Shown piece by piece: positions 19,854-28,985 of a stretch of 64,000 nt of DNA (within the stretch, counting starts at the first letter, position 1; each line of letters begins with the position of its first letter). The position numbers and the translations under genes were made by a program. The notes under the pieces were generated by a model. It ran no database searches and was not told the origin of the DNA. It worked only from the letters and a program-made list of their open reading frames with translations. Location of the stretch: contig NZ_JAHUTN010000003.1 in assembly GCF_019209935.1 (NCBI RefSeq), forward strand, positions 186,001-250,000, written 5' to 3'. This DNA comes from Corynebacterium sp. TAE3-ERU16 (lineage in GTDB: Bacteria; Actinomycetota; Actinomycetes; Mycobacteriales; Mycobacteriaceae).

Positions 19854-20428
19854 TTTCCTGCCGGGGCCACGGTGTCGAGATCGGAGAGGAACTTGTCGAT
19901 CGTCCCGGAGCGCTTGACGTTGTCGCCCAGCTGCTCACCGAGCAGACGCTCGGCCAGGTTGATCGAATTCTGTCCCATCTCGCGGCGCAGTTCGGTGACG
20001 ACCTGCTCGCGCTGGGCCATCAGCTGCTTCTCACCGGACTCGATGATTCGGTTGCTTTCTTCGGTGGCCTGGGTCTTCATGTCCTCGATGATCTGCTTGC
20101 CCTTGGTGCGCGCGTCCTCGCGGATCTGCGCGGCTTCAGCACGAGCCTCAGCGAGCTGGGCGTTGTACTTCTCGAGGGCGGCCTTGGCTTCCGCCTGCGC
20201 GGCCTCGGCGCGCTGGATTCCGCCCTTGATGCGGTCCTCGCGCTCGACGAGCACTTCGCGGGCCTTCGGAAGAACGAACTTCCAGAAGCCGATCAGGATG
20301 ACGATGAAGCACAGCGCCGACCAGACCATGTCGTAGGTGAACGGGAACAGCGGCGAAATCTGGCCGCTCAGCGGCAGATTTCCGTGCTCCGCGCCACCTT
20401 CGGCAAGGTGGTAAAGGTGGTTAGTCAT
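19850..20428 (-). CDS. atpF: ATP synthase Fo b subunit
   Basis: AtpF (192 aa) is the membrane-anchored b subunit of the peripheral stalk. It has a short N-terminal segment, one transmembrane helix ([20 protein letters not shown], about residues 33-52) and a long charged helix ([23 protein letters not shown] onwards) that dimerises. Length and layout are those of actinobacterial b. It follows atpE by 49 nt and overlaps atpH by 4 nt. Confidence 0.96.
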   Translation of the reverse strand: MTNHLYHLAEGGAEHGNLPLSGQISPLFPFTYDMVWSALCFIVILIGFWKFVLPKAREVLVEREDRIKGGIQRAEAAQAEAKAALEKYNAQLAEARAEAAQIREDARTKGKQIIEDMKTQATEESNRIIESGEKQLMAQREQVVTELRREMGQNSINLAERLLGEQLGDNVKRSGTIDKFLSDLDTVAPAGK

Positions 20429-20477
20429 AGGTCCTCACAGCTTTCGTTGTCGGCGTGGTTCTTCGCTGTTCAGTGGA

Positions 20478-20888
<411 letters not shown>

Positions 20889-21713
20889 TCAGTGTTCGTC
20901 CGCGTGCAACGACAGTTCGATGTAGACGGCACAGAGGAGCGCGAAGATGTACGCCTGCAGGAAGATGACCAGCAGCTCGAACAACGTGAACGCGACTCCG
21001 GCAAGGAAGGTCACACCACTCACGATGGTCCAGCCATTCAGCTGCCAGAAGAAGAAGTTCGTGGCGGAGAACAGCAGAACCAGAATGAGGTGACCAGCGA
21101 GCATGTTGGCCATGAGACGCAGTGTCAGCGTGGCCGGCCGCATGACGAACGTCGAGAAGAACTCGATCGGGATCGTCAGCAGGTGGAGTAACGGCGGAAG
21201 ATTAGGAACCACCGTCGAGCACTTCACGTACTTGAAGAAGCCGTAACGCTTCACACCGGCGTAGATGAACGCGATGTAGCCGACGATCGCCAGCGTCAGC
21301 GGCATACCGATTCGAGCATTCGGGGAAATGTTCAGGCCCGGCACCACGGACGGCAGGTTCATCGCGAAGACGGTGAAGAAGATGGCCGTCAGCAACGGCA
21401 GAAAGCGACGACCCTCCCGCTTACCGAGGATCTCCTCGGCGATGTGGAGCCGGACGAAATCAAGGCCCATCTCCCCGACGCTCTGCAGCCGGGACGGAAT
21501 CAGCTTGGGATTCCGCATGGCAACCGCGAAGAAGATGACGAGCAGAACCGCCATGAGCAGGCGGACGAACATCAGACGGTCGAGTGCGAATGCGCCGTTG
21601 AGGAAGTCGTGGAACCAGAGGTTCACGACATTCCCGTGCTCATCCACGTACCCCGGGAAAATTTCTTGGTCCAGGTCGGGCTTGTGGAACTCACCCTTCA
21701 TGGACAGTGTCAT
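20889..21713 (-). CDS. atpB: ATP synthase Fo a subunit
   Basis: AtpB (274 aa) forms the stator proton half-channels against the c-ring. It is a polytopic membrane protein with five or six helices. The essential arginine lies in the conserved helix ATLTLRLMANMLAGHLIL, and the C-terminal helix has LELLVIFLQAYIFALL-like residues. The N-terminal ~45 residues (DLDQEIFPGYVDEHGNVV) are outside the membrane. ATG 21713 opens MTLSMKGEFHKP; ATG 21701 (MKGEF) is possible. A 492-nt gap separates it from atpI. Confidence 0.96.
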   Translation of the reverse strand: MTLSMKGEFHKPDLDQEIFPGYVDEHGNVVNLWFHDFLNGAFALDRLMFVRLLMAVLLVIFFAVAMRNPKLIPSRLQSVGEMGLDFVRLHIAEEILGKREGRRFLPLLTAIFFTVFAMNLPSVVPGLNISPNARIGMPLTLAIVGYIAFIYAGVKRYGFFKYVKCSTVVPNLPPLLHLLTIPIEFFSTFVMRPATLTLRLMANMLAGHLILVLLFSATNFFFWQLNGWTIVSGVTFLAGVAFTLFELLVIFLQAYIFALLCAVYIELSLHADEH

Positions 21714-22205
21714 AACGCTCAGCGTTCTCTCCCGTGTTCGGGCCGCACCCGACGTTTCTGCTTCTGGGTGCGGTGCGATGGACGTCTGAAAAATACCTGG
21801 ACCGACCGCGGACTCCGTCGCACATCATCGCGGTGATCGCTGGGGCCCGTGTCAGTGGACACGCCACCCGGAGAGCGGCGCGACCGTGCGGACGAAAGCA
21901 TGTCGGCACAGTGGCTCCGTGGACCCGGGGATCAGACTATCAGGTGCCGGGTACGTTTACCGAAGAATGCCCCGGGGGTGGCTGATGCCCCCCGGAAACA
22001 GGGGTGCGGCACACCCGTTCAGCGGGGAAAACACTCACCTGTAAGCTCTGTCACACGGGAAGTACGGGCGCTGCCGGGGGTAAATTCATGAACTTTCCGG
22101 TGTGAGGTCCGAACCCGCCTTCACGATGCCCCAAACCTCCTGGAGCACGCGCAACCTGCAGGGAACCCGGGAGCCCGGCGGGCGGGCCGGTGACCCTGCG
22201 TGTCA
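21714..22205. other. intergenic region between atpI and atpB, probable promoter zone
   Basis: No gene is seen in these 492 nt. The length is unusual inside an operon and suggests a separate promoter for atpBEFHAGDC. It contains the GlxR-like dyad at 22040-22055. A clear -10/-35 pair could not be assigned by eye. Confidence 0.5.
22040..22055 (-). promoter_or_regulatory. GlxR/CRP-like site upstream of atpB
   Basis: TGTGACAGAGCTTACA on the minus strand fits the GlxR/CRP consensus TGTGA-N6-TCACA with one mismatch. It lies about 330 nt upstream of atpB. GlxR is the cAMP-responsive global regulator of corynebacteria and controls respiratory genes, so the site is plausible. Confidence 0.45.
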
Positions 22206-22634
22206 CTACACGTACGTCGTGCGGGTCCGGACGATCCCCCAGGTCTCTGAACCGATCACCGCCACCATCGCGACGACCACGGTCGTGAACAGCGCCCTCC
22301 TGGAGTAGAAGTCGAGGTCCCTGAGGACGAAGAGCACGACGAGGAGGACCACCAGCTTCAGCAGCCAGCTGCCGAGAACGACGGCGGCGGTCGTCGACGG
22401 CGACTGCCCGCTCGTGACCAGGACGCTCAGCACGGTCATGAGGAGGAAGCCACCCCCGACACCCGCCCCGATGAGAACACCCCACAATCCGGGCATCCCG
22501 TCGAGGCTTCTCCACAATGTACCGAGCAGGAGCGTGGTCACCACGAGGGCGACCGCCCCCAGGCGTGCGGCCCGGATCAGCGGAACACGGTGGTCGTCGT
22601 ACTGCGATTCGGGGGTCTGCTTCGTTTCACTCAC
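22206..22634 (-). CDS. atpI: AtpI-like membrane protein of the ATP synthase locus
   Basis: This 142-aa membrane protein has four predicted transmembrane helices (starting ARLGAVALVVTTLLLGTLW, GLWGVLIGAGVGGGFLLM, AVVLGSWLLKLVVLLVVLFVL and ALFTTVVVAMVAVIGSE). Position and layout match AtpI/corynebacterial ATP synthase protein I, which assists c-ring assembly or Mg uptake in other bacteria. GTG 22634 is preferred because a TAGTAT -10 box lies 7 nt before it (leaderless pattern). An upstream start (22688) would overlap wecA. Confidence 0.8.
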   Translation of the reverse strand: MSETKQTPESQYDDHRVPLIRAARLGAVALVVTTLLLGTLWRSLDGMPGLWGVLIGAGVGGGFLLMTVLSVLVTSGQSPSTTAAVVLGSWLLKLVVLLVVLFVLRDLDFYSRRALFTTVVVAMVAVIGSETWGIVRTRTTYV

Positions 22635-22647
22635 GAGTGGGATACTA
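22635..22647 (-). promoter_or_regulatory. leaderless promoter of atpI
   Basis: TAGTAT (22647-22642, minus strand), then 7 nt, then the GTG of atpI. It lies between the wecA stop and atpI and could allow transcription of atpI independent of wecA. Confidence 0.45.
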
Positions 22648-22668
22648 CGTGACCGGAAGAGACCCCGG

Positions 22669-23820
22669 TTACGCGCTCTCCCGGTCACGGGAACGCTTGT
22701 CGAGCACAGGTGCGATCGTCGCGATGAACGCGAGGACGAGCGCGAGGAAGAAACCGAAGAGCGCGTCGTAGACCGGGAGCACGGTGAACGCGACGGCGCC
22801 GAACGCGACCGCGAATGTCCAGAGATAGATGGCCAGGGCGACCTGACGTGGTGTGTGTCCGTGGCGCATGAGCTGGTGGTGCAGATGGTTCTTGTCGGGC
22901 ACAGCCATCGACTGTCCGGTCAGCAGGCGCCGCACCACGGTGATGACGAGCTCCGCGAGGGGGACACAGACACAGCCCGCGGCGACGATCACCGGTGCCA
23001 TGACCGCGAACACGTCGGCGACGCCGTACAGGGAGAGATTGATCTTGCCGGAGGCAGAGGTCGAGGCGGCGGCCAGCAGCAGTCCGATCAGCATGCTCCC
23101 GGTGTCCCCCATGAAGATCCTCGCCGGCGCGAAGTTGTGCGGGAGAAAACCCAGGCACACGCCGACGAGCCCGGCCCCGATGATCGCGGGCGGGTACGCC
23201 GACACGGCTCCACCCTGGTCGTGGAGGATGGTCAGGGCGAAGGTGAGGATCGCTCCCCCGGTGATCATCCCCACCCCCGCCGCGAGGCCGTCACTGCCGT
23301 CGACGAAGTTGAGTGCGTTGATCAACGACACCGTGACGAAAGCGGTGAGCACGGTGGAGAGGACCTGGTCGAGGACCACGGTGGTTCCGCCGCCGAACGG
23401 GAGGTAGATCAACGTCCACGTCAGTCCCATCAGACTCATCACGACGGCCCCGAGTGTCTGCCCGATGAGCTTGGTCAGCGCGTCGAGCTCCAGGAAGTCG
23501 TCGAGGATGCCGACCATGACGATGACGAAACCGGCGCAGACCACCGCCCCCATCTCGGGCGTGATCGGTTGGAAGCCCCGGTTCAGTGCCGGCAGCTGCT
23601 GCGCCACGAACACCGCCACGAGGAAGCCGGTGAACATGGCGACCCCGCCCATCTGCGGCGTCGGGTGTTTGTGGACGTCCCGTTCCCGCACCGGATCGAC
23701 CTTGCCCGCCCGGACGAGGATGTGCCGGATGATCCCGGTCGTCAGGTAGGTCACGGCGCAGGCGACAAGGAGAACCAGCCCGAGTTCACGCAGGGGAACC
23801 CCGGCACCTCCGGCGCCCAT
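22669..23820 (-). CDS. wecA: undecaprenyl/decaprenyl-phosphate GlcNAc-1-phosphate transferase (WecA-like)
   Basis: This 383-aa polytopic membrane enzyme transfers GlcNAc-1-phosphate to polyprenyl phosphate, the first step of the arabinogalactan linker in mycolic-acid bacteria. It has about 11 membrane helices. Conserved family motifs are PQMGGVAMF (cytoplasmic loop 1), LNFVDGSDGLAAG (the Asn/Asp-rich catalytic loop), NFAPARIFMGDTGSML, and a His-rich loop DKNHLHHQLMRHGHTPRQ. The start ATG is 1 nt downstream of the tsaC stop. It is the gene before atpI in corynebacteria. Confidence 0.93.
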   Translation of the reverse strand: MGAGGAGVPLRELGLVLLVACAVTYLTTGIIRHILVRAGKVDPVRERDVHKHPTPQMGGVAMFTGFLVAVFVAQQLPALNRGFQPITPEMGAVVCAGFVIVMVGILDDFLELDALTKLIGQTLGAVVMSLMGLTWTLIYLPFGGGTTVVLDQVLSTVLTAFVTVSLINALNFVDGSDGLAAGVGMITGGAILTFALTILHDQGGAVSAYPPAIIGAGLVGVCLGFLPHNFAPARIFMGDTGSMLIGLLLAAASTSASGKINLSLYGVADVFAVMAPVIVAAGCVCVPLAELVITVVRRLLTGQSMAVPDKNHLHHQLMRHGHTPRQVALAIYLWTFAVAFGAVAFTVLPVYDALFGFFLALVLAFIATIAPVLDKRSRDRESA

Positions 23821-23821
23821 G

Positions 23822-24472
23822 TCAGGTCAACGTCTCCGGTGCGATGCCCAGGGCCTCCGCTATCCGGTCGGCGGGGACCGCCCCCTCGCGGAGCAACCGG
23901 GGCCGGGCACCGGAGAGGTCGACGATGCTCGAGGGCATCGCGGTGGGACAGGTTCCGCCGTCGAGATAGACCGAGGCCGTGGTCCCGAGTTGCCGTCGGG
24001 CCTCCTCCACGGTCGTCGCCGGCGGTTGACCGGAGATGTTCGCGCTCGAGACCGCCATCGGCCCGGTTTCCCGGAGGAGCTCTATCGCCACCGGGTGCAG
24101 GGGCATTCGCAGCATCACCGTCCCCCTGGTGTCCCCGAGGTTCCACGGCAGACTCGGCGCCTGGGCGACGACGATGGACAGGCCCCCCGGCCAGAAGGCC
24201 TCGATCAGCGTGCGGGCGGCCGGCTGGTTGTCGCGGACGAGCCCGTGGACGGTGTCCCAGCTCCCGACCAGCACGGGGACCGGCATGTCCGGCCCCCGGT
24301 GCTTCGCCCGGAGGAGATCCGCGACAGCCCGGTTGTCGAAGGCGTCACACCCGATGCCGTAGAGGGTGTCCGTCGGCAGGACGACGAGCCCGCCGCCCTT
24401 GACCGAGCTCACGGCCGCGGAGAGGCCATTCATGCGGTCCTCGGGGTTCAGGCAGTTGTAGATCCGGCTCAC
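23822..24472 (-). CDS. tsaC: threonylcarbamoyl-AMP synthase (Sua5/YrdC family)
   Basis: This 216-aa enzyme makes threonylcarbamoyl-AMP from threonine, bicarbonate and ATP for the t6A37 modification of ANN-decoding tRNAs. It shows the YrdC core: VVLPTDTLYGIGCDAFD, RAKHRGPDMPVPVLV, FWPGGLSIVV and GPMAVSSANISGQPPATT. There is no Sua5-type C-terminal domain, so it is a short YrdC/TsaC form. The start is GTG 24472 with GAAAGAGAG upstream. It lies 33 nt after prmC and directly before wecA. Confidence 0.93.
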   Translation of the reverse strand: MSRIYNCLNPEDRMNGLSAAVSSVKGGGLVVLPTDTLYGIGCDAFDNRAVADLLRAKHRGPDMPVPVLVGSWDTVHGLVRDNQPAARTLIEAFWPGGLSIVVAQAPSLPWNLGDTRGTVMLRMPLHPVAIELLRETGPMAVSSANISGQPPATTVEEARRQLGTTASVYLDGGTCPTAMPSSIVDLSGARPRLLREGAVPADRIAEALGIAPETLT

Positions 24473-24505
24473 TGGTCTGTTCTCTCTTTCCGGGTGGAAC
24501 CTCGT

Positions 24506-25360
24506 TCAGCTTCGTCCGAGTCTACTCGCCGTGGTGAAACGTTCCCGACCGGCCAGGTCCCGGTGGGTCCGGAGGTCCGTGAAGCCCCCGTGATCGGCGA
24601 ACGCCGTCCTCACGGCGTCGCCCGTGGCGTCATCGTGCTCGACGCCGCACAGTCCCCCGTCTTTCAGCAGCACGTGGACGTTCTCCAGCATCGGGAGAAT
24701 GACCGACATTCCGTCCGCTCCCCCGAACACGGCGTGGTGCGGATCGTGCCGGACCTCCGGTGGTATTCCGTCGTATCCGCGCTCCGGAACGTAGGGCGGG
24801 TTGGACAGCACGAGATCGACGCTCCGGTGGAGCTCGCGCAGAATCCCCCGCTGCGTGGCGTCGGCCTCCACGAGCCGGACGGCCGGAGCGTGGGCGGTGA
24901 TGTTCCGCCGGGCCCACTCCGCCGCGGACGGATCGAGTTCGACCGCGGTGACGGTCGCATCTCTCCTGGCCACGGCGACGGCCAGGGCGAGGGTCCCGGA
25001 GCCGGTGCAGAGATCCACGACGACGGGAGCGGTGCGGTCGGCGATCGCAGCGATTCCCCACTCGGCGAGCAACTCGGTTTCGGGCCGGGGGATGAACACA
25101 CCGGGCCCGACCTCGAGATCGAGGGCCCCGACCGGGGCCGTACCGGTGATGTACTGGAGCGGCTCCCTCCGTGCCCGGCGGGCGACGAGTTCCCGGAACC
25201 CCTCCGGGATCACCTCATCACCGCGGAGGAAGAGATCCATCCGGCCGCAGCCGAGCAGATGTGCCGCGATGAGCTGGGCGTCGACGAGTGGCGTCTCCAC
25301 GCCCGCGGCAGCGAGAACCGCCGCAGCGTCGCGCACTGCGGCGGTCACCGTGTTTCGCAC
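24506..25360 (-). CDS. prmC: peptide chain release factor N5-glutamine methyltransferase
   Basis: PrmC (HemK, 284 aa) methylates the GGQ glutamine of release factors. It has an N-terminal helical recognition domain and a Rossmann methyltransferase domain with VVDLCTGSGTLALAVA (SAM loop) and the catalytic VLSNPPYVPE. It begins with GTG 25360, 11 nt after prfA, which encodes its substrate, so the two are co-expressed. Length is normal. Confidence 0.95.
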   Translation of the reverse strand: MRNTVTAAVRDAAAVLAAAGVETPLVDAQLIAAHLLGCGRMDLFLRGDEVIPEGFRELVARRARREPLQYITGTAPVGALDLEVGPGVFIPRPETELLAEWGIAAIADRTAPVVVDLCTGSGTLALAVAVARRDATVTAVELDPSAAEWARRNITAHAPAVRLVEADATQRGILRELHRSVDLVLSNPPYVPERGYDGIPPEVRHDPHHAVFGGADGMSVILPMLENVHVLLKDGGLCGVEHDDATGDAVRTAFADHGGFTDLRTHRDLAGRERFTTASRLGRS

Positions 25361-25371
25361 GTGTACGGCCC

Positions 25372-26445
25372 CTACTCGGCTTCCAGACGGGCGTTGCGTT
25401 CAGCGGTCTGCAGCGCCGTGAACAGATCCTCGAGGCCGCCGTTCAGGACGGTGTCCAGGTTGTTGGACTTGTACCCGATCCGGTGGTCGCTGACCCGGTT
25501 CTCCGGCCAGTTGTAGGTGCGGATCCGTTCCGAGCGGTCCATCGTCCGGATCTGGGCCGCACGCCCCTCCGCGGCCTCCGCGTCAGCCGCCTCCTCGATC
25601 TGCTGCTGCAGCCGGGCGGCGAGGACCTGCATGGCCCGGGCCTTGTTCTGGATCTGGGAGCGTTCCTTCTGGCACGTCACCACGATGCCGGTGGGCAGGT
25701 GGGTGATGCGGACGGCGGAGTCGGTGGTGTTGACGCCCTGCCCGCCCTTGCCCGAGGAGCGGTAGACGTCCACCCGGAGGTCCTTGTCGTCGATCTCGAC
25801 GGCCTCGATCTCGTCGGGCTCGGGGTAGACGAGGACACCCGCCGCGGAGGTCTGGATCCGGCCCTGGGACTCGGTGACGGGGACACGTTGGACCCGGTGG
25901 ACACCGCCCTCGAACTTGAACACGCTCCATGCGCCGTCCGCGGACGGCTGCTTCGACTTGATTGACAAGGTCATGTCCTTGACTCCACCGAGATCTGATT
26001 CGCTGAGCCCGAGAACCTCCGTGACGAAACCGTGCTTCTCGGCGTAGCGCTGGTACATCCGGGCGAGCTCACCGGCGAACAACGCCGCCTCCTCGCCACC
26101 GGCACCGGACTTGATCTCCATGACGATGTCATCGGCGTCGTGGGGGTCACGCGGGGCGAGAAGATCCGCGAGCTTCTCCTCCAGTTCGACCTGACGTTCG
26201 GCGAGCCGGTCCGCCTCCGCGGCGAACTCGGCGTCCTCGTGCGCCATCTCCCGCGCGGCCTCCAGATCACCCTTCACGGCGGACAGTTCATCGTGCACGC
26301 GGATGATGGGCTGAAGCTGCGAGTAGCGCTTACCGACCCTGCGGGCGGCCGCCGGATCATTGTGGAGTTCGGGATCCGCTAGTTGCGCCTCGAGCCCCTG
26401 GTACTCGGACAGGATGTCGTCGACGGCGGAAACCTGATTCGACAT
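25372..26445 (-). CDS. prfA: peptide chain release factor 1
   Basis: RF1 (357 aa) reads UAA and UAG and triggers peptide release. It shows the GGQ loop in [17 protein letters not shown] (about residues 230-245) and a codon-recognition region with [13 protein letters not shown] following. Domain 1 has the usual helical hairpin. The ATG is 1 nt after the rho stop, so rho, prfA and prmC appear as one transcript. Confidence 0.97.
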   Translation of the reverse strand: MSNQVSAVDDILSEYQGLEAQLADPELHNDPAAARRVGKRYSQLQPIIRVHDELSAVKGDLEAAREMAHEDAEFAAEADRLAERQVELEEKLADLLAPRDPHDADDIVMEIKSGAGGEEAALFAGELARMYQRYAEKHGFVTEVLGLSESDLGGVKDMTLSIKSKQPSADGAWSVFKFEGGVHRVQRVPVTESQGRIQTSAAGVLVYPEPDEIEAVEIDDKDLRVDVYRSSGKGGQGVNTTDSAVRITHLPTGIVVTCQKERSQIQNKARAMQVLAARLQQQIEEAADAEAAEGRAAQIRTMDRSERIRTYNWPENRVSDHRIGYKSNNLDTVLNGGLEDLFTALQTAERNARLEAE

Positions 26446-26446
26446 C

Positions 26447-28459
26447 TTAGGAGTACTCCTCCTCGCCGTCGGACGCCATCGGGGCCGACGAGGCGATCTG
26501 CATCATGAACTCCGCGTTGGACTTCGTCTTCTTCAGCTGCTTGATGAGCAGATCGATGGCCTGCTGATTGTCCAGGGCGGACAGGATCCGACGCAGCTTG
26601 TGCATCAGTCGAGCCTCCTCGGGAGCGAGCAGCAGCTCGTCCTTCCGGGTACCGGAGGGATTGACGTCGACGGCCGGGAACACCCGACGCTCGGAAATCT
26701 TGCGGTCCAGCTTGAGCTCGGCGTTTCCGGTGCCCTTGAATTCCTCGAAGATCACCGTGTCTCCGGCGGAGCCGGTCTCGACCATCGCGGTCGCGATGAT
26801 CGTCAGTGAACCACCCTGCTCGATGTTCCGGGCGGCACCGAGGAAACGCTTCGGCGGATAGAGCGCGTTCGAGTCGACGCCACCGGAGAGGATGCGGCCC
26901 GACGCCGGGGAGCTGTTGTTGTAGGCACGCCCCAGTCGGGTGATCGAGTCGAGCAGGACGACGACGTCCTTGCCCTCCTCGACGAGCCGCTTCGCACGCT
27001 CGATGGCGAGCTCCGCGACGGCGGTGTGCTCGCTCGGCGGGCGGTCGAAGGTGGAGGCGATGACCTCACCCTTCACCGAACGCTGCATGTCGGTGACTTC
27101 CTCGGGACGCTCGTCGACGAGGACGATCATGCAGTGGCACTCCGGGTTGTTCGTCGCGATCGCGTTCGCGATGTTCTGCATGATCGTCGTCTTACCGGCC
27201 TTCGGCGGGGAGACGATCAGCGCACGCTGCCCCTTGCCGATCGGCATGATCAGGTCGATCAGTCGCGTGGTCAGGATCTTCGGGTCCGTCTCGAGACGCA
27301 GACGCTTGTTCGGGTAGAGCGGGGTGAGCTTGTAGAAGTCGGGGCGCTTGCGCGCCTCCTCGGGGCTCATCTGGTTGACGGTGTCGACCCGGACGAGGGA
27401 GTTGTACTTCTGCCGGTTCCGGCCACCACCACTGTGCTGGTTGGCGGGCTGGCCGTCGGCGCGCATCTTCACCTGTCCGGTGATCGCGTCACCGGGGCGG
27501 AGGCCGAAACGGCGCACCATCTGCTGGGGAACGAAGACGTCCGCCGGCCCCGCGTGGTAGCCGGTGGTCCGGACGAAGGCGAGGTTGTTGTCGACGATGT
27601 CGAGAATGCCGCCGACGGGCGAGAACACGTCGTCGTCCCTGGACTCGTCGTTGCCGTGGTTGTTGCCGTGGTTGTCGTTGTTGCCGCGGTTGCGGTCCCG
27701 ACGGTTGCGGCGGTTGCGACGGTTTCCACGGCCTCCCCCGTCGTTGTCGTCGCGGTTGCGGTCCCGGCGGTTGTTGCTGCGACCGTTGCCGTTGTCGGAG
27801 TCACGGTCGTCGTTGTTGTTGTTGCGGCGGTTGTTGTTGCGGCCGTTGCCGTTGTCGGAGTCACGGTCGTTGTTGTTGCGGCGGTTTCCGCGGCCGTTGC
27901 CGTTGTCGTCGTCGTCATCCTGCTGACCGCCGTCGTTGCTGTCGCGGCCGCCCTTGCGCTGCTGCTGACGGGCGCGGTTGCGACGCGCCCGGCGAGCCGC
28001 CGCCCGGGACTCGTAGTGGCCGTCATCGTCACCGTCGTCGCCACCCCGGGAGGAGTCCTCACCGTCGTTGCCGCGCCCGCGACCGCGGTCATCATCCCGG
28101 TCGTCGCTGCGCGAACGGTTGCGCCCGCGGTCATCCTGGTTCTGCTCGCCCGACTCCCGGACGTTGTCCGGGTGTTCGCCGGATTCCGGCCCGGATTCCC
28201 CGGGAGTGATCGTCGGCGTGGTCACCCGACGTCGACGACGGGCACCGCCGGACGCCTCCGAGTTCTGCGCCCCCTGATCATCGGTCGCGGACGCGGCCTC
28301 CGGGGCCGGCTTCTGTCCGCCCGCGCCGCGGATGGCCTCGATGAGGTCTCCCTTGCGCTTGCCGGAGATACCTCGGATACCGAGCTTCTGCGCCATCTGG
28401 CGCAGCTCGGTGAGCTTGAACGAGGCAAGATCCTTGTTGGCGTTGTCCGTTTCGGTCAC
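26447..28459 (-). CDS. rho: transcription termination factor Rho with large Asn/Arg/Asp/Gly-rich insertion
   Basis: Rho (670 aa) is the hexameric RNA-dependent ATPase that ends untranslated transcription. Residues 1-45 contain the Rho N/SAP-like part ([18 protein letters not shown]). About residues 45-275 are an inserted low-complexity tract rich in Asn, Arg, Asp and Gly. The cold-shock-like RNA-binding domain ([16 protein letters not shown]) follows, then the RecA-like motor with Walker [10 protein letters not shown] (about residue 418), [14 protein letters not shown] and the Q/R loops. Actinobacterial Rho often carries such inserts. The start is GTG 28459 with AAAGGA upstream; the frame is open to 28690 but without Rho-like residues. 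A long 5' region lies upstream. Confidence 0.95.
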   Translation of the reverse strand: MTETDNANKDLASFKLTELRQMAQKLGIRGISGKRKGDLIEAIRGAGGQKPAPEAASATDDQGAQNSEASGGARRRRRVTTPTITPGESGPESGEHPDNVRESGEQNQDDRGRNRSRSDDRDDDRGRGRGNDGEDSSRGGDDGDDDGHYESRAAARRARRNRARQQQRKGGRDSNDGGQQDDDDDNGNGRGNRRNNNDRDSDNGNGRNNNRRNNNNDDRDSDNGNGRSNNRRDRNRDDNDGGGRGNRRNRRNRRDRNRGNNDNHGNNHGNDESRDDDVFSPVGGILDIVDNNLAFVRTTGYHAGPADVFVPQQMVRRFGLRPGDAITGQVKMRADGQPANQHSGGGRNRQKYNSLVRVDTVNQMSPEEARKRPDFYKLTPLYPNKRLRLETDPKILTTRLIDLIMPIGKGQRALIVSPPKAGKTTIMQNIANAIATNNPECHCMIVLVDERPEEVTDMQRSVKGEVIASTFDRPPSEHTAVAELAIERAKRLVEEGKDVVVLLDSITRLGRAYNNSSPASGRILSGGVDSNALYPPKRFLGAARNIEQGGSLTIIATAMVETGSAGDTVIFEEFKGTGNAELKLDRKISERRVFPAVDVNPSGTRKDELLLAPEEARLMHKLRRILSALDNQQAIDLLIKQLKKTKSNAEFMMQIASSAPMASDGEEEYS
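27783..27870. repeat. direct repeat within the rho insertion
   Basis: An exact 28-nt unit occurs at 27783-27810 and 27843-27870, a 60-nt period. It lies inside the Asn/Asp-rich coding tract of rho and encodes the [14 protein letters not shown] motif twice. Confidence 0.8.
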
Positions 28460-28985
28460 GAAAGTCCTTTCAATCGCTGTACCGGCACAGTTGGCGTCAC
28501 GCGCCACTGGGGCAGAAGTTGCTGCCGGCAGCTTTTCACGGAAAATGTCAGTCCTCGCAGATCCGACGGACTCGGGAACTCCGGATGAGGGATGTCCGCG
28601 GATACGCCGGGAACGGATGAAGCTCTGCTTCGGACTTGTCTGGGTGCTTCGTTCGGATTGCCCCGCGGACGTACCGCCGGACCCCGTCATGGAAGCCGTC
28701 TTACCGAGTCCGGATCTTAGAAATCCCGGACCCTCGAGTGTGCGGCCCTGGGAGGGAGTGCGAGAAACCGTCTTAGCCGACGATTCCCCTCCGCATCTCG
28801 CCCCTGGCGGTCACACTGCATCAACCTGTCGGTTCAATCAACCACTTTAGCGCATCCGGGACACTTACGCCCACACCGGCCTGCACCGGTCCCGACCGCC
28901 CAGGGGCCGGTACCGGGTGTGACCCTCCCGCCCGATCGCGCAGTGGGATCCCCGCGGTACGGGGAGCACGGATAAGGTGGTGGAC
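28460..28985. other. divergent control region between rho and acyl ligase gene
   Basis: These 526 nt contain no supported gene. On the minus strand TAAAGT (28849-28844) is a possible rho -10, giving a leader of nearly 380 nt; a long leader would suit Rho autoregulation. On the plus strand the TAAGGT box for the ligase gene ends the region. Confidence 0.4.
28973..28985 (+). promoter_or_regulatory. leaderless promoter of acyl ligase gene
   Basis: TAAGGT (28973-28978) is followed by 7 nt and the ATG at 28986. GTG codons at 28977 and 28980 overlap the box and are less likely starts. Confidence 0.45.

Noticed and set aside
27026..28588. Plus-strand open frame opposite rho with long Val/Ala runs
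   Set aside because: It arises from the repetitive Asn/Asp/Arg codons of the rho insert read on the other strand.
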